Shown piece after piece: positions 31,854 through 40,252 of a stretch of 40,528 nt of DNA. The position numbers were made by a program, and so were the translations under genes. The notes below the pieces were generated by a model that saw only the letters and a list, made by a program, of their open reading frames with translations, made no database searches and had not been told where the DNA came from. Location: positions 1 to 40,528 of the forward strand of contig NZ_JADQDO010000016.1 in the NCBI RefSeq assembly GCF_015694465.1, written 5' to 3'. Within the stretch, counting starts at the first letter, position 1. The number at the start of each line of letters is the position of its first letter. Origin of the DNA: Microvirga alba. GTDB lineage: Bacteria; Pseudomonadota; Alphaproteobacteria; Rhizobiales; Beijerinckiaceae.

Positions 31854-32409
31854 CACCCTGCTGCCGCTGAACGCGACAGCGCAGGAACGTGCGCTGGACG
31901 GCGCAACTGCGCGCCTGGGTGACGTGCCCACGCCGCTGCGCGACGTGTGGAACCCTGACACCTGCCCTGCATCGCTGCTGCCCTGGCTTGCCTGGGCTTT
32001 CGGCGTCGATGAATGGGATTCTGGATGGTCGGAAGAAGCAAAGCGCAACACGATCAGGGACGCGGTGATGATCCAGCGCCGCAAAGGCAGCGTGTGGTCA
32101 ATCAAGCGCGCAATTTCTGCGGCCGGATATGGCGACAGCCAACTGATCGAAGGAAATTCGAATAATTTTTACAACGGCGTGCGGCTGCACAATGGCTTCA
32201 TCACTTACGGCGATGCGACCGAGTGGGCACGTTACCGTTTCGTGCTGACGCGGCCGATCAGCAACGCGCAAGCGGACCAAGTGCGCCGCCTGCTGGACAG
32301 CGTGGCGCCCGCGCGCTGTCACCTGATCGAACTGATTTTCACAGAAGCATCGAATCTTTATGACGGCGCGATTTTCTACAATGGCGCATTTAATCACGGA
32401 GTGGCTTAA
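31846..32409 (+). CDS. I: tail protein I
   Basis: A 187-residue P2 gpI homologue (GTG start within J). Family signature: LLPLNATAQERALDGATARL, then the core WNPDTCPASLLPWLAWAFGVDEWD and KRNTIRDAVMIQRRKGSVWSIKRAI. It links the wedge to the tail fibre, whose gene follows after 3 bases. Confidence 0.93.
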   Translation: MSDTLLPLNATAQERALDGATARLGDVPTPLRDVWNPDTCPASLLPWLAWAFGVDEWDSGWSEEAKRNTIRDAVMIQRRKGSVWSIKRAISAAGYGDSQLIEGNSNNFYNGVRLHNGFITYGDATEWARYRFVLTRPISNAQADQVRRLLDSVAPARCHLIELIFTEASNLYDGAIFYNGAFNHGVA

Positions 32410-32412
32410 ACC

Positions 32413-33381
32413 ATGGCGAATCTTCCCGAATCTTCCACCTTCGATGCTGGTGTTTATCAGATCGAAACCACCGATCCGGTGATCGGCGGCCCTTCTGGCA
32501 TTACGAACGCGCCGCTGAAAAGCCTGGCGAACCGCACGAAATACCTGAAGGACCACGTGGATGCCATCGAAGCAGCTTATGCACCGAAGGCATCGCCCGC
32601 GTTCACTGGAACACCGACCGCGCCAACTGCTGCGCAAGGCACAAACACCACGCAGCTGGCCACCACTGCTTTCGTGAATGCCGAAATCGCCGCAGACATC
32701 GCCGGCAGCCTGGCGACCGCTTCGCCGCTGATGGCTGGCACTGCTGCAGTGGGAACATCCACAAAGCTGGCGCGTGAAGATCACCGCCACCCGACCGACA
32801 CGACGCGCGCACCGCTTGCATCGCCTGCATTCACTGGAACGCCCACGGCGCCCACGCCCGCAGCTGGCAACAATTCCACCCAGGTGGCCACCACGGCTTT
32901 CGTGCGTGGTGAACTGACTGGTGTGGTGCCTGCTGGCACGGTGATCTATGCGGCGCGCAACACCGCGCCCACCGGTTACCTGAAGGCGAACGGCGCAGCT
33001 GTTTCGCGCACCACTTATGCCGACCTGTTCGCCGCCATCGGCACCATCTTCGGCAGCGGCGACGGCGTGAACACTTTCAACCTGCCGGACCTGCGCGGCC
33101 AATTCTTGCGCGGCTGGGATGATGGCCGTGGGATCGATGCCGGCCGCACGTTCGGCAGCGAACAGATGGATCAGTTCCAGGCGCATGGCCACGAACTTCA
33201 TTATGAAAACACCGGCGCATTCGGTGGCAGCCTGAACACCACGCTGAACACCACAAACCTGTCCGGCATCATGTCCAACTACGCGAAGCAACCGATCCAG
33301 CTGGCCGGTTACGACGCGCCGCGCTTCGGCAACGAAACGCGCCCGCGCAACGTAGCATTGCTGGCTTGCATCAAGTTCTAA
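32413..33381 (+). CDS. tail fibre with collar domain (P2 H position)
   Basis: A 322-residue fibre. It has the gpH-type N-terminus (FDAGVYQIETTDPVIGGPSGITNAPLKSLANRT), repeated ASPAFTGTPTAPT units (two copies, near 58 and 136), and a C-terminal tail collar domain (GYLKANGAAVSRTTYADLFAAIGTIFGSGDGVNTFNLPDLRGQFLRGWDDG). The collar type is a short receptor-binding end. It is the third fibre gene in this phage. Confidence 0.92.
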   Translation: MANLPESSTFDAGVYQIETTDPVIGGPSGITNAPLKSLANRTKYLKDHVDAIEAAYAPKASPAFTGTPTAPTAAQGTNTTQLATTAFVNAEIAADIAGSLATASPLMAGTAAVGTSTKLAREDHRHPTDTTRAPLASPAFTGTPTAPTPAAGNNSTQVATTAFVRGELTGVVPAGTVIYAARNTAPTGYLKANGAAVSRTTYADLFAAIGTIFGSGDGVNTFNLPDLRGQFLRGWDDGRGIDAGRTFGSEQMDQFQAHGHELHYENTGAFGGSLNTTLNTTNLSGIMSNYAKQPIQLAGYDAPRFGNETRPRNVALLACIKF

Positions 33382-33391
33382 GGGGAAAAGA

Positions 33392-33763
33392 ATGTCCGAA
33401 AAAATCGTTTCGCAACTTGATCAGGACGGCTATTTCGTGGCCGCCGTGGTCGCGGATGAATCGCCGCTGGAACCTGGCACGTTCCTGATGCCAGCCGGCG
33501 CCATCGATGAAGCGCCGCCTACCGTGAAACCTGGCACGCGCGCAAAATATACCGGCAAGGGCTTCGTGTTCGAAAACATTCCTGTGCCTGAACCCGAACC
33601 CGGTCCGAAGCCCGCGCCCGCTGAAATCATGCGTGCGCAAGCCTACCGCGACGAAGCCGATCCGCTGTTCTTCAAGTGGCAACGCGACGAAGCCACGAAG
33701 GCCGAATGGCTGGCCAAAATTGCAGAAATCAAAGCGCGCTACCCTGACGCGCCCGCCGCCTGA
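33392..33763 (+). CDS. tail fibre assembly chaperone-like protein
   Basis: A 123-residue protein behind a strong AAGGGGAAAAG site. It has a beta-rich N-terminal half (DQDGYFVAAVVADESPLEPGTFLMP), a Pro/Glu linker, and a C-terminal helix (RDEADPLFFKWQRDEATKAEWLAKIAEIKARYP) typical of proteins that follow fibre genes in the P2 G position. A chaperone role is inferred from position and form. Confidence 0.78.
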   Translation: MSEKIVSQLDQDGYFVAAVVADESPLEPGTFLMPAGAIDEAPPTVKPGTRAKYTGKGFVFENIPVPEPEPGPKPAPAEIMRAQAYRDEADPLFFKWQRDEATKAEWLAKIAEIKARYPDAPAA

Positions 33764-33786
33764 TCTTTATGCCTGGACGCCTGTTT

Positions 33787-33814
33787 GCCGCCTGCACGAT
33801 GGGCGGCCTTTTTT
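33787..33814 (+). terminator. intrinsic terminator before the sheath operon
   Basis: GCCGCC, a 9-base loop and GGCGGC form a 6-bp stem, followed by C and six T. It lies 23 bases after the fibre chaperone stop. The late repeat copy 6 starts 5 bases after the T run, so the sheath genes likely need their own promoter. Confidence 0.8.
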
Positions 33815-33819
33815 CGCCG

Positions 33820-33837
33820 GAAAATCCACAAGAGGAA
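33820..33837 (+). repeat. late repeat element, copy 6 (before the sheath gene)
   Basis: GAAAAnCCACAAGAGGAA with n = T, preceded by G and followed by ACC. It sits directly after an intrinsic terminator and 74 bases before the sheath start. The palindrome GAATTCATGAATTC (33880-33893) lies between the copy and the sheath. Confidence 0.9.
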
Positions 33838-33911
33838 ACCGGGGCGCAGAACCAGGCACACTGCAGGCTACGGATTCCGAATTCATGAATTCATTTTGAG
33901 GATCACACCAA

Positions 33912-35123
33912 ATGTCTGAAACCTTCCTTCACGGCGTCGAAGTCCTAGAAATCGACGCTGGCCCGCGCCCGATCCAGACGGTGCGTTCTTCTGTCATTGG
34001 CCTGATCGGCACCGCGCCGCAGGCTGACGCCACCGCCTTCCCGCTGAACACGCCTGTGATGATCGCCGGCAGCCGCCGCGAAGCCGCGAAACTTCTGGCC
34101 GGCACTGGCGCCGACAAGGGCACCCTACCCGATGCTGTGGACAGCATCTTCGACCAGGCTGGCGCTGTGATCGTGGTGGTGCGTGTCGAAAAGGGCGCGA
34201 ACGAAAACGCGACCATGGCGAACATCATCGGTGGCGTGAATGCTTCGAATGGCAATTACGAAGGCGTGCATGCTTTCCTGGGCGCTGAAAGCCGCCTAGG
34301 TGTGGTTCCGCGCATTCTTCTGGCGCCCGGCTTCACGCACCAGCGTCCGGCCGATCCGAACAACGCGAACCAGCAACTGGCGAACCCTGTGGTTTCCGAA
34401 ATGGTCGGCCTGGCAGAACGCCTGCGCGCCGTGATCATCGCAGACGGCCCGAACACGAACGACGAAGCCGCCGTGGCTTATTCGAACGATTTCGGCAGCC
34501 CGCGCGTGTATGTGTGCGATCCCTGGGTTCTGAAAACCGACAGCACTGGCGAAATCGTCCAGGCGCCGGCTTCGCCCTGTGTCGCTGGCTTGATCGCCAA
34601 GTCGGACAACGAGCGCGGCTTCTGGTGGTCGCCTTCGAACCAGAACATCAATGGCATCATCGGCACCGTGCGCCCTGTGGACTTCACGCTGGGCGATGCT
34701 GATGCCCGCGCGAACCTTCTGAACGAACAGGCCATCGCCACCATCATCCGCCAGGACGGCTATCGCCTGTGGGGCAACCGCACCCTGTCGAGTGATCCGA
34801 AGTGGATTTTCCTGTCCGTTCGCCGCACCGCCGACATCATCAACGACAGCCTTCTGCGCGCGCACCTGTGGGCCGTGGATCGCAACATCACGAAAACCTA
34901 CATCCAGGACGTGACCGAAGGCGTGAACGCATACCTTCGCCACCTGACCAGCATCGGCGCCATCCTGGGCGGCAGCTGCTGGGCTGATCCTGAACTGAAC
35001 ACGCCGGACCAGATCGCACAGGGTAAGGTATATTTCGATTTTGATTTCACGCCGCCGTTCCCTGCTGAACACATCACGTTCCGCAGCCAGATGGTGAACG
35101 ATTATCTGACGGAGATTTTCTAA
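33912..35123 (+). CDS. FI: contractile tail sheath protein FI
   Basis: A 403-residue P2 FI-type sheath. N-terminus FLHGVEVLEIDAGPRPIQTVRSSVIGLIGTAP and C-terminal SLLRAHLWAVDRNITKTYIQDVTEGVNAYLRHLTSIGAILGG are family signatures. GAGGATCACACCAA precedes the ATG. The sheath contracts to drive the tube through the outer membrane. Confidence 0.96.
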   Translation: MSETFLHGVEVLEIDAGPRPIQTVRSSVIGLIGTAPQADATAFPLNTPVMIAGSRREAAKLLAGTGADKGTLPDAVDSIFDQAGAVIVVVRVEKGANENATMANIIGGVNASNGNYEGVHAFLGAESRLGVVPRILLAPGFTHQRPADPNNANQQLANPVVSEMVGLAERLRAVIIADGPNTNDEAAVAYSNDFGSPRVYVCDPWVLKTDSTGEIVQAPASPCVAGLIAKSDNERGFWWSPSNQNINGIIGTVRPVDFTLGDADARANLLNEQAIATIIRQDGYRLWGNRTLSSDPKWIFLSVRRTADIINDSLLRAHLWAVDRNITKTYIQDVTEGVNAYLRHLTSIGAILGGSCWADPELNTPDQIAQGKVYFDFDFTPPFPAEHITFRSQMVNDYLTEIF

Positions 35124-35124
35124 A

Positions 35125-35631
35125 ATGGCCGCACGCAACGTTCGCAAGAACCTAAACCTTTTCGTGGATGGTCGCGGCTACGCTGGCCAGATCGATGAAT
35201 TCAACCCGCCGAAGCTGGCGCTGGTCACGGAAGAATTCCGTGCCGGTGGCATGGACGCACCCATCGAACTGACGATGGGAATGGAAAAGCTGGAAACCGA
35301 TTTCAGCTTGATCAGCTACGACAAGGACGTGCTGGCGCTGTTCGGTGTCGCGGAAGGCGCTGTGGTGCCGTTCGTGGCCCGCGAAGCCCTGGAATCCTTC
35401 GATGGCACTGTGACGGCCGTGGTGCACACCATGCGCGGCAAAATCCGCGAACTGGACCCTGGCACCAGCAAGGCCGGCGACAAGCCGACGCTGAAGGTGG
35501 CCATGGCGCTGACCTACTACAAGCTGCAGCACGGTGACGCGACGGTGATCGAAGTGGACGTGGAAAACATGGTCCGCAGCATCAACGGCACCGACGCACT
35601 GGCCGGCATTCGCCGCGCGCTGGGCCTGTGA
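35125..35631 (+). CDS. FII: tail tube protein FII
   Basis: A 168-residue P2 FII-type tube protein: MAARNVRKNLNLFVDGRGYAGQIDEFNPPKL with GGMDAPIELTMGMEKLE and the C-terminal TYYKLQHGDATVIEVDVENMVRSINGTD. It begins 1 base after the sheath stop. Stacked hexamers form the inner tube. Confidence 0.95.
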   Translation: MAARNVRKNLNLFVDGRGYAGQIDEFNPPKLALVTEEFRAGGMDAPIELTMGMEKLETDFSLISYDKDVLALFGVAEGAVVPFVAREALESFDGTVTAVVHTMRGKIRELDPGTSKAGDKPTLKVAMALTYYKLQHGDATVIEVDVENMVRSINGTDALAGIRRALGL

Positions 35632-35637
35632 TTCAGG

Positions 35638-35657
35638 GGGCTAGCTTCGGCTGGCCC
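35638..35657 (+). other. UUCG stem-loop after the tail tube gene
   Basis: GGGCTAGC, tetraloop TTCG and GCTGGCCC form an 8-bp stem with one G-T pair, only 6 bases after the tube stop. UUCG loops are very stable. No T run follows, so it likely protects the 3' end of abundant sheath-tube mRNA or damps transcription into the tape-measure genes. Confidence 0.65.
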
Positions 35658-35687
35658 GCTTCAAAAACAAAAAACGACAGGTGAACG

Positions 35688-35963
35688 ATGGCAGGCAAAA
35701 ATTCGCCGGCAGCTGATGCCGGTTTCGTGGATGTGGAACTGACCCGCCCGATGGAAATCGACGGCGCGCAAGTGAAGAAGCTGCGCATGCGCGAACCCAC
35801 CGTGGGCGATCAGCTGGCATCCGAAGAATTCAAAGGCGGCGAAGCTGCGAAGGAAATCGCCATGCTGGCGAACCTTTGCGAAGTGTCGCCGGATGACATC
35901 AAGCGGCTGACCTTGAAAGACTACAAGCGGCTGCAGGGTGCCTTCCTGGGTTTTATCGCCTGA
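35688..35963 (+). CDS. E: tail assembly chaperone E
   Basis: A 91-residue P2 gpE homologue: VDVELTRPMEIDGAQVKKLRMREPTVGDQLASEEFKGGEAAKEIAMLANLCEVSPDDIKRL, ending LQGAFLGFIA. It is the short product made without frameshift. It works with the E-E' fusion to hold the tape measure during tail assembly. Confidence 0.9.
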   Translation: MAGKNSPAADAGFVDVELTRPMEIDGAQVKKLRMREPTVGDQLASEEFKGGEAAKEIAMLANLCEVSPDDIKRLTLKDYKRLQGAFLGFIA

Positions 35964-36100
35964 CCAGCGATTATGTGCGCCAGGGCACACTTGCACTGGC
36001 ATCACACACTGGCTGGTCATGCACTGAAATTTTGAACATGCGGACATCCCGCTTCACCTGGTGGCTGGATGGGCTGCCAAGGGAACGAGATGGCCAATAA
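35688..36100 (+). CDS. frameshift product E-E'
   Basis: A -1 slip at G_GGT_TTT (35948-35954), three codons before the E stop, moves ribosomes into a frame that runs to TAA at 36098-36100. The total is about 137 residues. The added part reads YRLTSDYVRQGTLALASHTG, then WSCTEILNMRTSRFTWWLDGLPRERDG, which has the form of P2 E' (a Trp-rich helix next to the tape measure gene). The stop overlaps the tape-measure start region. The heptamer is of the canonical X_XXY_YYZ type in the correct frame. Confidence 0.85.
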
Positions 36101-38027
36101 GCGGCTAAACGCCACAATCACAATCGGCGGCGCAATCACCAGCGGGCTTAAAGCCGCGCTGGGAAGCACGCGCGACGGCCTGAACCAGATCGGCAAGGCA
36201 GTCACCGATCTGAAGCAGCGGCAGAAAGAACTGAACGCTGTGGTGGCCCAGCAGGAAAAGCTGGGCAGCGCAGGCAATGCGCTGAAGGTTCAATACGCGA
36301 ACCAGGAACTGGCGCTGATCAATAAGCAGATCGACGCGCTGCGCAAAAAGCAAAGCATCATCCAACAGACGCAGGCCAGCATGTCGGCAGCCAGCGCAAA
36401 GATGGCCAGCGCCGGCATGGCGCTGGGTGCAGCAGCAGCTGCCGCTGCAACCGCGTTCGTTCCGATCATTCAGGCTGCGGCCTTCGAAAAAGCCATGCTG
36501 GGTGTGGCGAAGCAGATCGATGGCGCGCGCGACGATGGCGGAAAGCTGACGCAGGTTTATTTCGACATGGCCCGCCAGGTGCAACTGCTGGGCCGCGAAC
36601 TGCCGCTGGCCACGAACGAAATCGCGGACATGGTGGCCGCTGGTGCGCGCATGGGCGTGGCGAAGGATGAACTGATCGGATTCACGCGCACCGCCGCGAT
36701 GATGGCCAGCGCATTCGACCTTCCGGCCGGCGAACTGGCTGAACAGATGGGCAAGATCGCCACGCTGTTCAAAATCCCCATTCCGAACATCGGTGAACTG
36801 GCCGATGTGATCAACTACCTGGATGACAACGCAATCAGCAAGGGCGGCGACATCATCGAAGTGCTGAAGCGCATCGGTGGCACCGCGCAGTTCGTGAAGA
36901 TGCCAGCGAAGGAAGCGGCCGCCCTGGCGTCCACGTTCCTGACCCTGGGCAGCACCGCAGAAATCGCTGGCACGGCTGCGAACGCTGTGATGCGCGAACT
37001 GTCCATCGCCACCATGCAGCCGAAGCGTTTCCAGGCTGGCCTGGCTGCCATCAAGATGGACGCGAAGAAAGTCCAGAAGGACATGGCGAAGGACGCCACA
37101 GGCACCATTCTGAAGGTGCTGGACAAGCTGAACGCGCTGCCCGAGGAAACCCGCCTGACGGTGGCCACGCAGCTGTTCGGCAAAGAATACGGCGATGACA
37201 TCGCAAAGCTGGCCGAAGGTGTGAAGGAATACCGCCGCCAGCTGGAACTGGCCGCCAGCGACAAAGCGATGGGCAGCATGGCGCGCGAACACCAGGCGCG
37301 CCTGCAGACCACCTATGCGCAGTGGGAAATTGCGAAGAACCGCATCACCGAAGTGGGTGTGAACATCGGCAGCATCCTGCTGCCGGCGATCAATGACCTG
37401 CTGGGTGTGTTCGGTGGCGCGACCACCGCCATGGCTGACTTCGTGCGCGAACACCAGACCCTGGTGGGCAATATCGCAACAGCTGCCGGCACGATCCTGG
37501 GCAGCATTGTCGCCTGGAAGGGCATGGCGTTCGGCATTGCTGCCGTCACGTTCGCATTCAACGCGCTGAAGCTGGCGATGGCCACGAACCCCATCGGCCT
37601 GCTGCTGGTGGGACTGACCACGGCCGCCGTGCTGATTTATAAAAATTGGGAACCGCTGCGCGAATTCTTCGCAAAGCTGTGGGCCGACATCACCGCAAGC
37701 GCGCGCCAGGCCATCGACTGGATCATCGCCAAAATCGAAGCGGTGGGCCAGATGTGGCAGAACACAAAACGTTTCTTCGGCTTCGGTGAAGATGCGCCGC
37801 CTGCGAAATCTGTCGGGGCTGTTCCGCAGCCGCCCGCTGTTCCGCGCATGGCCACCGCGCCGAACTATGGCGCCAGCTACAACGCGCCGCAGACGAACAC
37901 CTTCAACATCACGCAACTGCCAGGACAGGACAGCAAGGCGCTGGCCGATGAAGTGGCGCGCCGCCTGGCTGAAAAGCAAGGCGTGGCACGGCGCAGCATC
38001 ATGTTCGACCCGGCGCTGGGATATTAA
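36090..38027 (+). CDS. T: tail tape measure protein T
   Basis: A 645-residue protein; the ATG at 36090 has AAGGGAACGAG upstream. The long N-terminal coiled coil (LKAALGSTRDGLNQIGKAVTDLKQRQKELNAVV...) is followed by the TP901-type core (AAFEKAMLGVAKQIDGARDDGG; EIADMVAAGARMGVAKDELI) and hydrophobic segments (GTILGSIVAWKGMAFGIAAVTFAF; IGLLLVGLTTAAVLIY). Tape length sets tail length; at 645 residues this tail should be shorter than that of P2. Confidence 0.93.
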   Translation: MANKRLNATITIGGAITSGLKAALGSTRDGLNQIGKAVTDLKQRQKELNAVVAQQEKLGSAGNALKVQYANQELALINKQIDALRKKQSIIQQTQASMSAASAKMASAGMALGAAAAAAATAFVPIIQAAAFEKAMLGVAKQIDGARDDGGKLTQVYFDMARQVQLLGRELPLATNEIADMVAAGARMGVAKDELIGFTRTAAMMASAFDLPAGELAEQMGKIATLFKIPIPNIGELADVINYLDDNAISKGGDIIEVLKRIGGTAQFVKMPAKEAAALASTFLTLGSTAEIAGTAANAVMRELSIATMQPKRFQAGLAAIKMDAKKVQKDMAKDATGTILKVLDKLNALPEETRLTVATQLFGKEYGDDIAKLAEGVKEYRRQLELAASDKAMGSMAREHQARLQTTYAQWEIAKNRITEVGVNIGSILLPAINDLLGVFGGATTAMADFVREHQTLVGNIATAAGTILGSIVAWKGMAFGIAAVTFAFNALKLAMATNPIGLLLVGLTTAAVLIYKNWEPLREFFAKLWADITASARQAIDWIIAKIEAVGQMWQNTKRFFGFGEDAPPAKSVGAVPQPPAVPRMATAPNYGASYNAPQTNTFNITQLPGQDSKALADEVARRLAEKQGVARRSIMFDPALGY

Positions 38028-38030
38028 AAA

Positions 38031-38993
38031 ATGAGCGTTCTAGGCTACAAAATCGGAACGCCAGTGATGATGCAGCTGGGTGCGTTCCAGTTCGGCATCA
38101 ACACGGCGGCCTATCAAACCCTGCAGCGATCCAGTGAATGGCGCTGGCCGTCCCAGGATCGGTTCGGCAAGCCGCCAGTGCTGCAGCATGTCGGCCAGGG
38201 CAGCGAAACGATCACGCTGCCTGGCGTGATCTATCCCGAATGGCGTGGCGGCTTCGGCCAGGTCGAACAGATGCGCGCACTGGCTGGACAAGCCACACCG
38301 CTGCAGCTGATCGATGGCAGCGGTGCCACGTTCGGAAAGTGGGTGATCGAAGGCGTCGAAGAAAAGCAGTCCGTGTTCGCTGATGCCGGCGCGCCCAGGA
38401 AGCAGGAATTCACGCTGAAGCTGCGCCGGTTCTTCGAAACTGACGGTGGCCTGGTCACCCTGGTGACTGGCGTGGCCAGCGTGGTTTCGGCTGCTGCAGG
38501 CGGAATTCCTGCGGTGTCTATCCCGCCCGCCGCCACTGGCCCGGTGTCCCAGGCGCAGGGGCTGGCGAATTCTGTCGCGTCCACCGCGAAGTCGCTGTCG
38601 GCCAGCTTGTCGAAGGCTTACAGCGACGTGCAGCAGGCTGTCGCGCCTTACACCGCTGTGGCCGCCGACACCATTGGGGCTGTGGTCCGCTGTGTGGAAG
38701 TGGCCGACCAGCTGCAGACGAACGCGAACCGCGTCCTGGCGCTGCTGGGAAAACGCCCGATCAACGCCACCGCGATTTCATCCGCCCAGGGGCTGGGCCG
38801 CACCGCTGCCGGCCTGCTGACCCGCGCCAACAGCGCCGGCGTGATCCTGCGCAATACCACCGCGCAGATGGAAGCCCTGGGCACCGTGCCGAAGTCCACC
38901 GTGCAGGTGGTGCGTTCGGCAGCCGCCACGGCTGACAAGTGCGCCGCCGCCTGCCGTCAGACCGCCACCCAGGCGGCAACCATCAAGGAATGA
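38031..38993 (+). CDS. U: tail protein U with long C-terminal extension
   Basis: A 320-residue protein. Residues 1-140 match P2 gpU (MQLGAFQFGINTAAYQTLQRSSEWRWPSQDRFG; LPGVIYPEWRGGFGQVEQMRALA; KQEFTLKLRRFFE). The remaining 180 residues are Ala/Ser/Thr-rich helices, ending TADKCAAACRQTATQAATIKE. P2 gpU is about half this length. The extension may pack around the baseplate hub; role unknown. Confidence 0.88.
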   Translation: MSVLGYKIGTPVMMQLGAFQFGINTAAYQTLQRSSEWRWPSQDRFGKPPVLQHVGQGSETITLPGVIYPEWRGGFGQVEQMRALAGQATPLQLIDGSGATFGKWVIEGVEEKQSVFADAGAPRKQEFTLKLRRFFETDGGLVTLVTGVASVVSAAAGGIPAVSIPPAATGPVSQAQGLANSVASTAKSLSASLSKAYSDVQQAVAPYTAVAADTIGAVVRCVEVADQLQTNANRVLALLGKRPINATAISSAQGLGRTAAGLLTRANSAGVILRNTTAQMEALGTVPKSTVQVVRSAAATADKCAAACRQTATQAATIKE

Positions 38994-38998
38994 CGAAC

Positions 38999-39211
38999 AT
39001 GGCGACCACTTACACGACCCGCGAAGGCGACACCGTGGATTTCATCGCCTGGAAGTTCTACGGCAGCACCGAAAACCAGGTGGTGGAAGCCGTCCTGGCT
39101 GAAAACCGTGGCCTGGCCGACAAGGGCGCGCTGCTGCCGCCTGGCCTGCAGATTACGCTGCCCGAAATCCAGACGCCCGCGAAGTCCCAGGGGGTGCGCC
39201 TGTGGGACTGA
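38999..39211 (+). CDS. X: tail protein X (LysM-like)
   Basis: A 70-residue protein, start with AAGGAA upstream. YTTREGDTVDFIAWKFYGSTENQVVEAVLAENRGLAD is the tail X LysM-like fold, with LLPPGLQITLPE at the end. It binds the hub protein D encoded next. The stop overlaps the D gene. Confidence 0.92.
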   Translation: MATTYTTREGDTVDFIAWKFYGSTENQVVEAVLAENRGLADKGALLPPGLQITLPEIQTPAKSQGVRLWD

Positions 39212-40248
39212 TGGAAAACATCAAGCCGGAATATCGCGTCCTGGCGAACCAGGCTGACATCACCGCGATGGTGGCCGAACGCCTGGTGTCGATGCGCTTC
39301 ACCGACGAAGCCGGCCTGGAATCGGACATCCTGGAAATCGTCCTGGCTGATCACGATCCCATGGCACCCATCCAGGTGCCGCCCACTGGCGCCGAACTGG
39401 AACTGTTCCTGGGTTATGACGGCCTGGCCCAGCGCATGGGCCTGTTCGTGTGCGATGAAGTCGAAATCGCCGGCTGGCCTGGCGAAATGACGATCCGCGC
39501 CCGGGCTGCGCCGTTCGACCAGTCGAAGGGCGGCAAATCGCACCTGCAGACGCAGAAAACCCGCAGCTGGCCGAAGGACACGAAGCTGGGCGACATGGCG
39601 AAGAAAATCGCCAAGGAACACGGCATGGAAGCGGCTGTGGCGAAGTCCCTGGCCAGCATCAAGCTGCCGCACATCGACCAGGCCGACGAATCCGATCTGC
39701 ACTTCCTGGCCCGCGTGGCGAAAAAATATGATGCCATCGTGAAGCCGGCCGGTGGCAAGCTGGTCCTGGCGAAGAAGGGCGAAACGAAAAGCGTCAGTGG
39801 CGAACAGCTGCCCACGGTGACCCTGGCGCCTGGTGAAGTGTCCCGGTTCCGTGTGGTCCAGTCGAAGCGCGAAACGGCCGGCATGGTGGTGGCCTACTGG
39901 CACGCCACGAAGCAGGCGAAGCGCCACGAAGTGAAGGTGGGCCAGGGCGAACCAGTCACCCGCCTGAAAATGTATTACCCGACGAAGGAAATGGCGCTGG
40001 CGGCCGCCAGGTCCGAACTGGACCGGCGCGAACGGCGCAAGGTGACCGCATCCCTGCAGCTGCCTGGCCGCACCGACCTGGTGGCGGAAGGCAAGGTGAT
40101 CCTGGCCGGCTTCCGTGATGGCGTCGATGGGGAATGGATCGCCACCAGGGTGGAACACGGCCTGGATGGCAACGGCTACAGCTGCAACATCGAACTGGAA
40201 AAACCGAACAGCGACGGCACGAAGGCCACCGAAGAAACCGAGGAATGA
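39202..40248 (+). CDS. D: baseplate hub protein D (late control D family)
   Basis: A 348-residue P2 gpD homologue (GTG at 39202 with AGGGGG upstream; ATG at 39211 is possible). Patterns: MRFTDEAGLESDILEIVLADHDPMAPIQVPPTGAELELFLGY and GEMTIRARAAPFDQSKGGKS; later SDLHFLARVAKKYDAIVKPAGGKLVLA. It is the tube-initiating hub, a VgrG/gp27 relative. Last gene of the tail; it ends 4 bases before the convergent tRNA. Confidence 0.94.
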   Translation: MGLMENIKPEYRVLANQADITAMVAERLVSMRFTDEAGLESDILEIVLADHDPMAPIQVPPTGAELELFLGYDGLAQRMGLFVCDEVEIAGWPGEMTIRARAAPFDQSKGGKSHLQTQKTRSWPKDTKLGDMAKKIAKEHGMEAAVAKSLASIKLPHIDQADESDLHFLARVAKKYDAIVKPAGGKLVLAKKGETKSVSGEQLPTVTLAPGEVSRFRVVQSKRETAGMVVAYWHATKQAKRHEVKVGQGEPVTRLKMYYPTKEMALAAARSELDRRERRKVTASLQLPGRTDLVAEGKVILAGFRDGVDGEWIATRVEHGLDGNGYSCNIELEKPNSDGTKATEETEE

Positions 40249-40252
40249 GGGC

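Noticed and set aside
14971..33837. CRISPR array as explanation of the six repeats
   Set aside because: The copies are kilobases apart, have no regular spacers, and lie between or inside conserved phage genes.
14971..33837. Late repeat as a conserved protein motif PQEE
   Set aside because: Only three of the six copies lie in real genes. The other three are between genes, so protein conservation cannot explain them.
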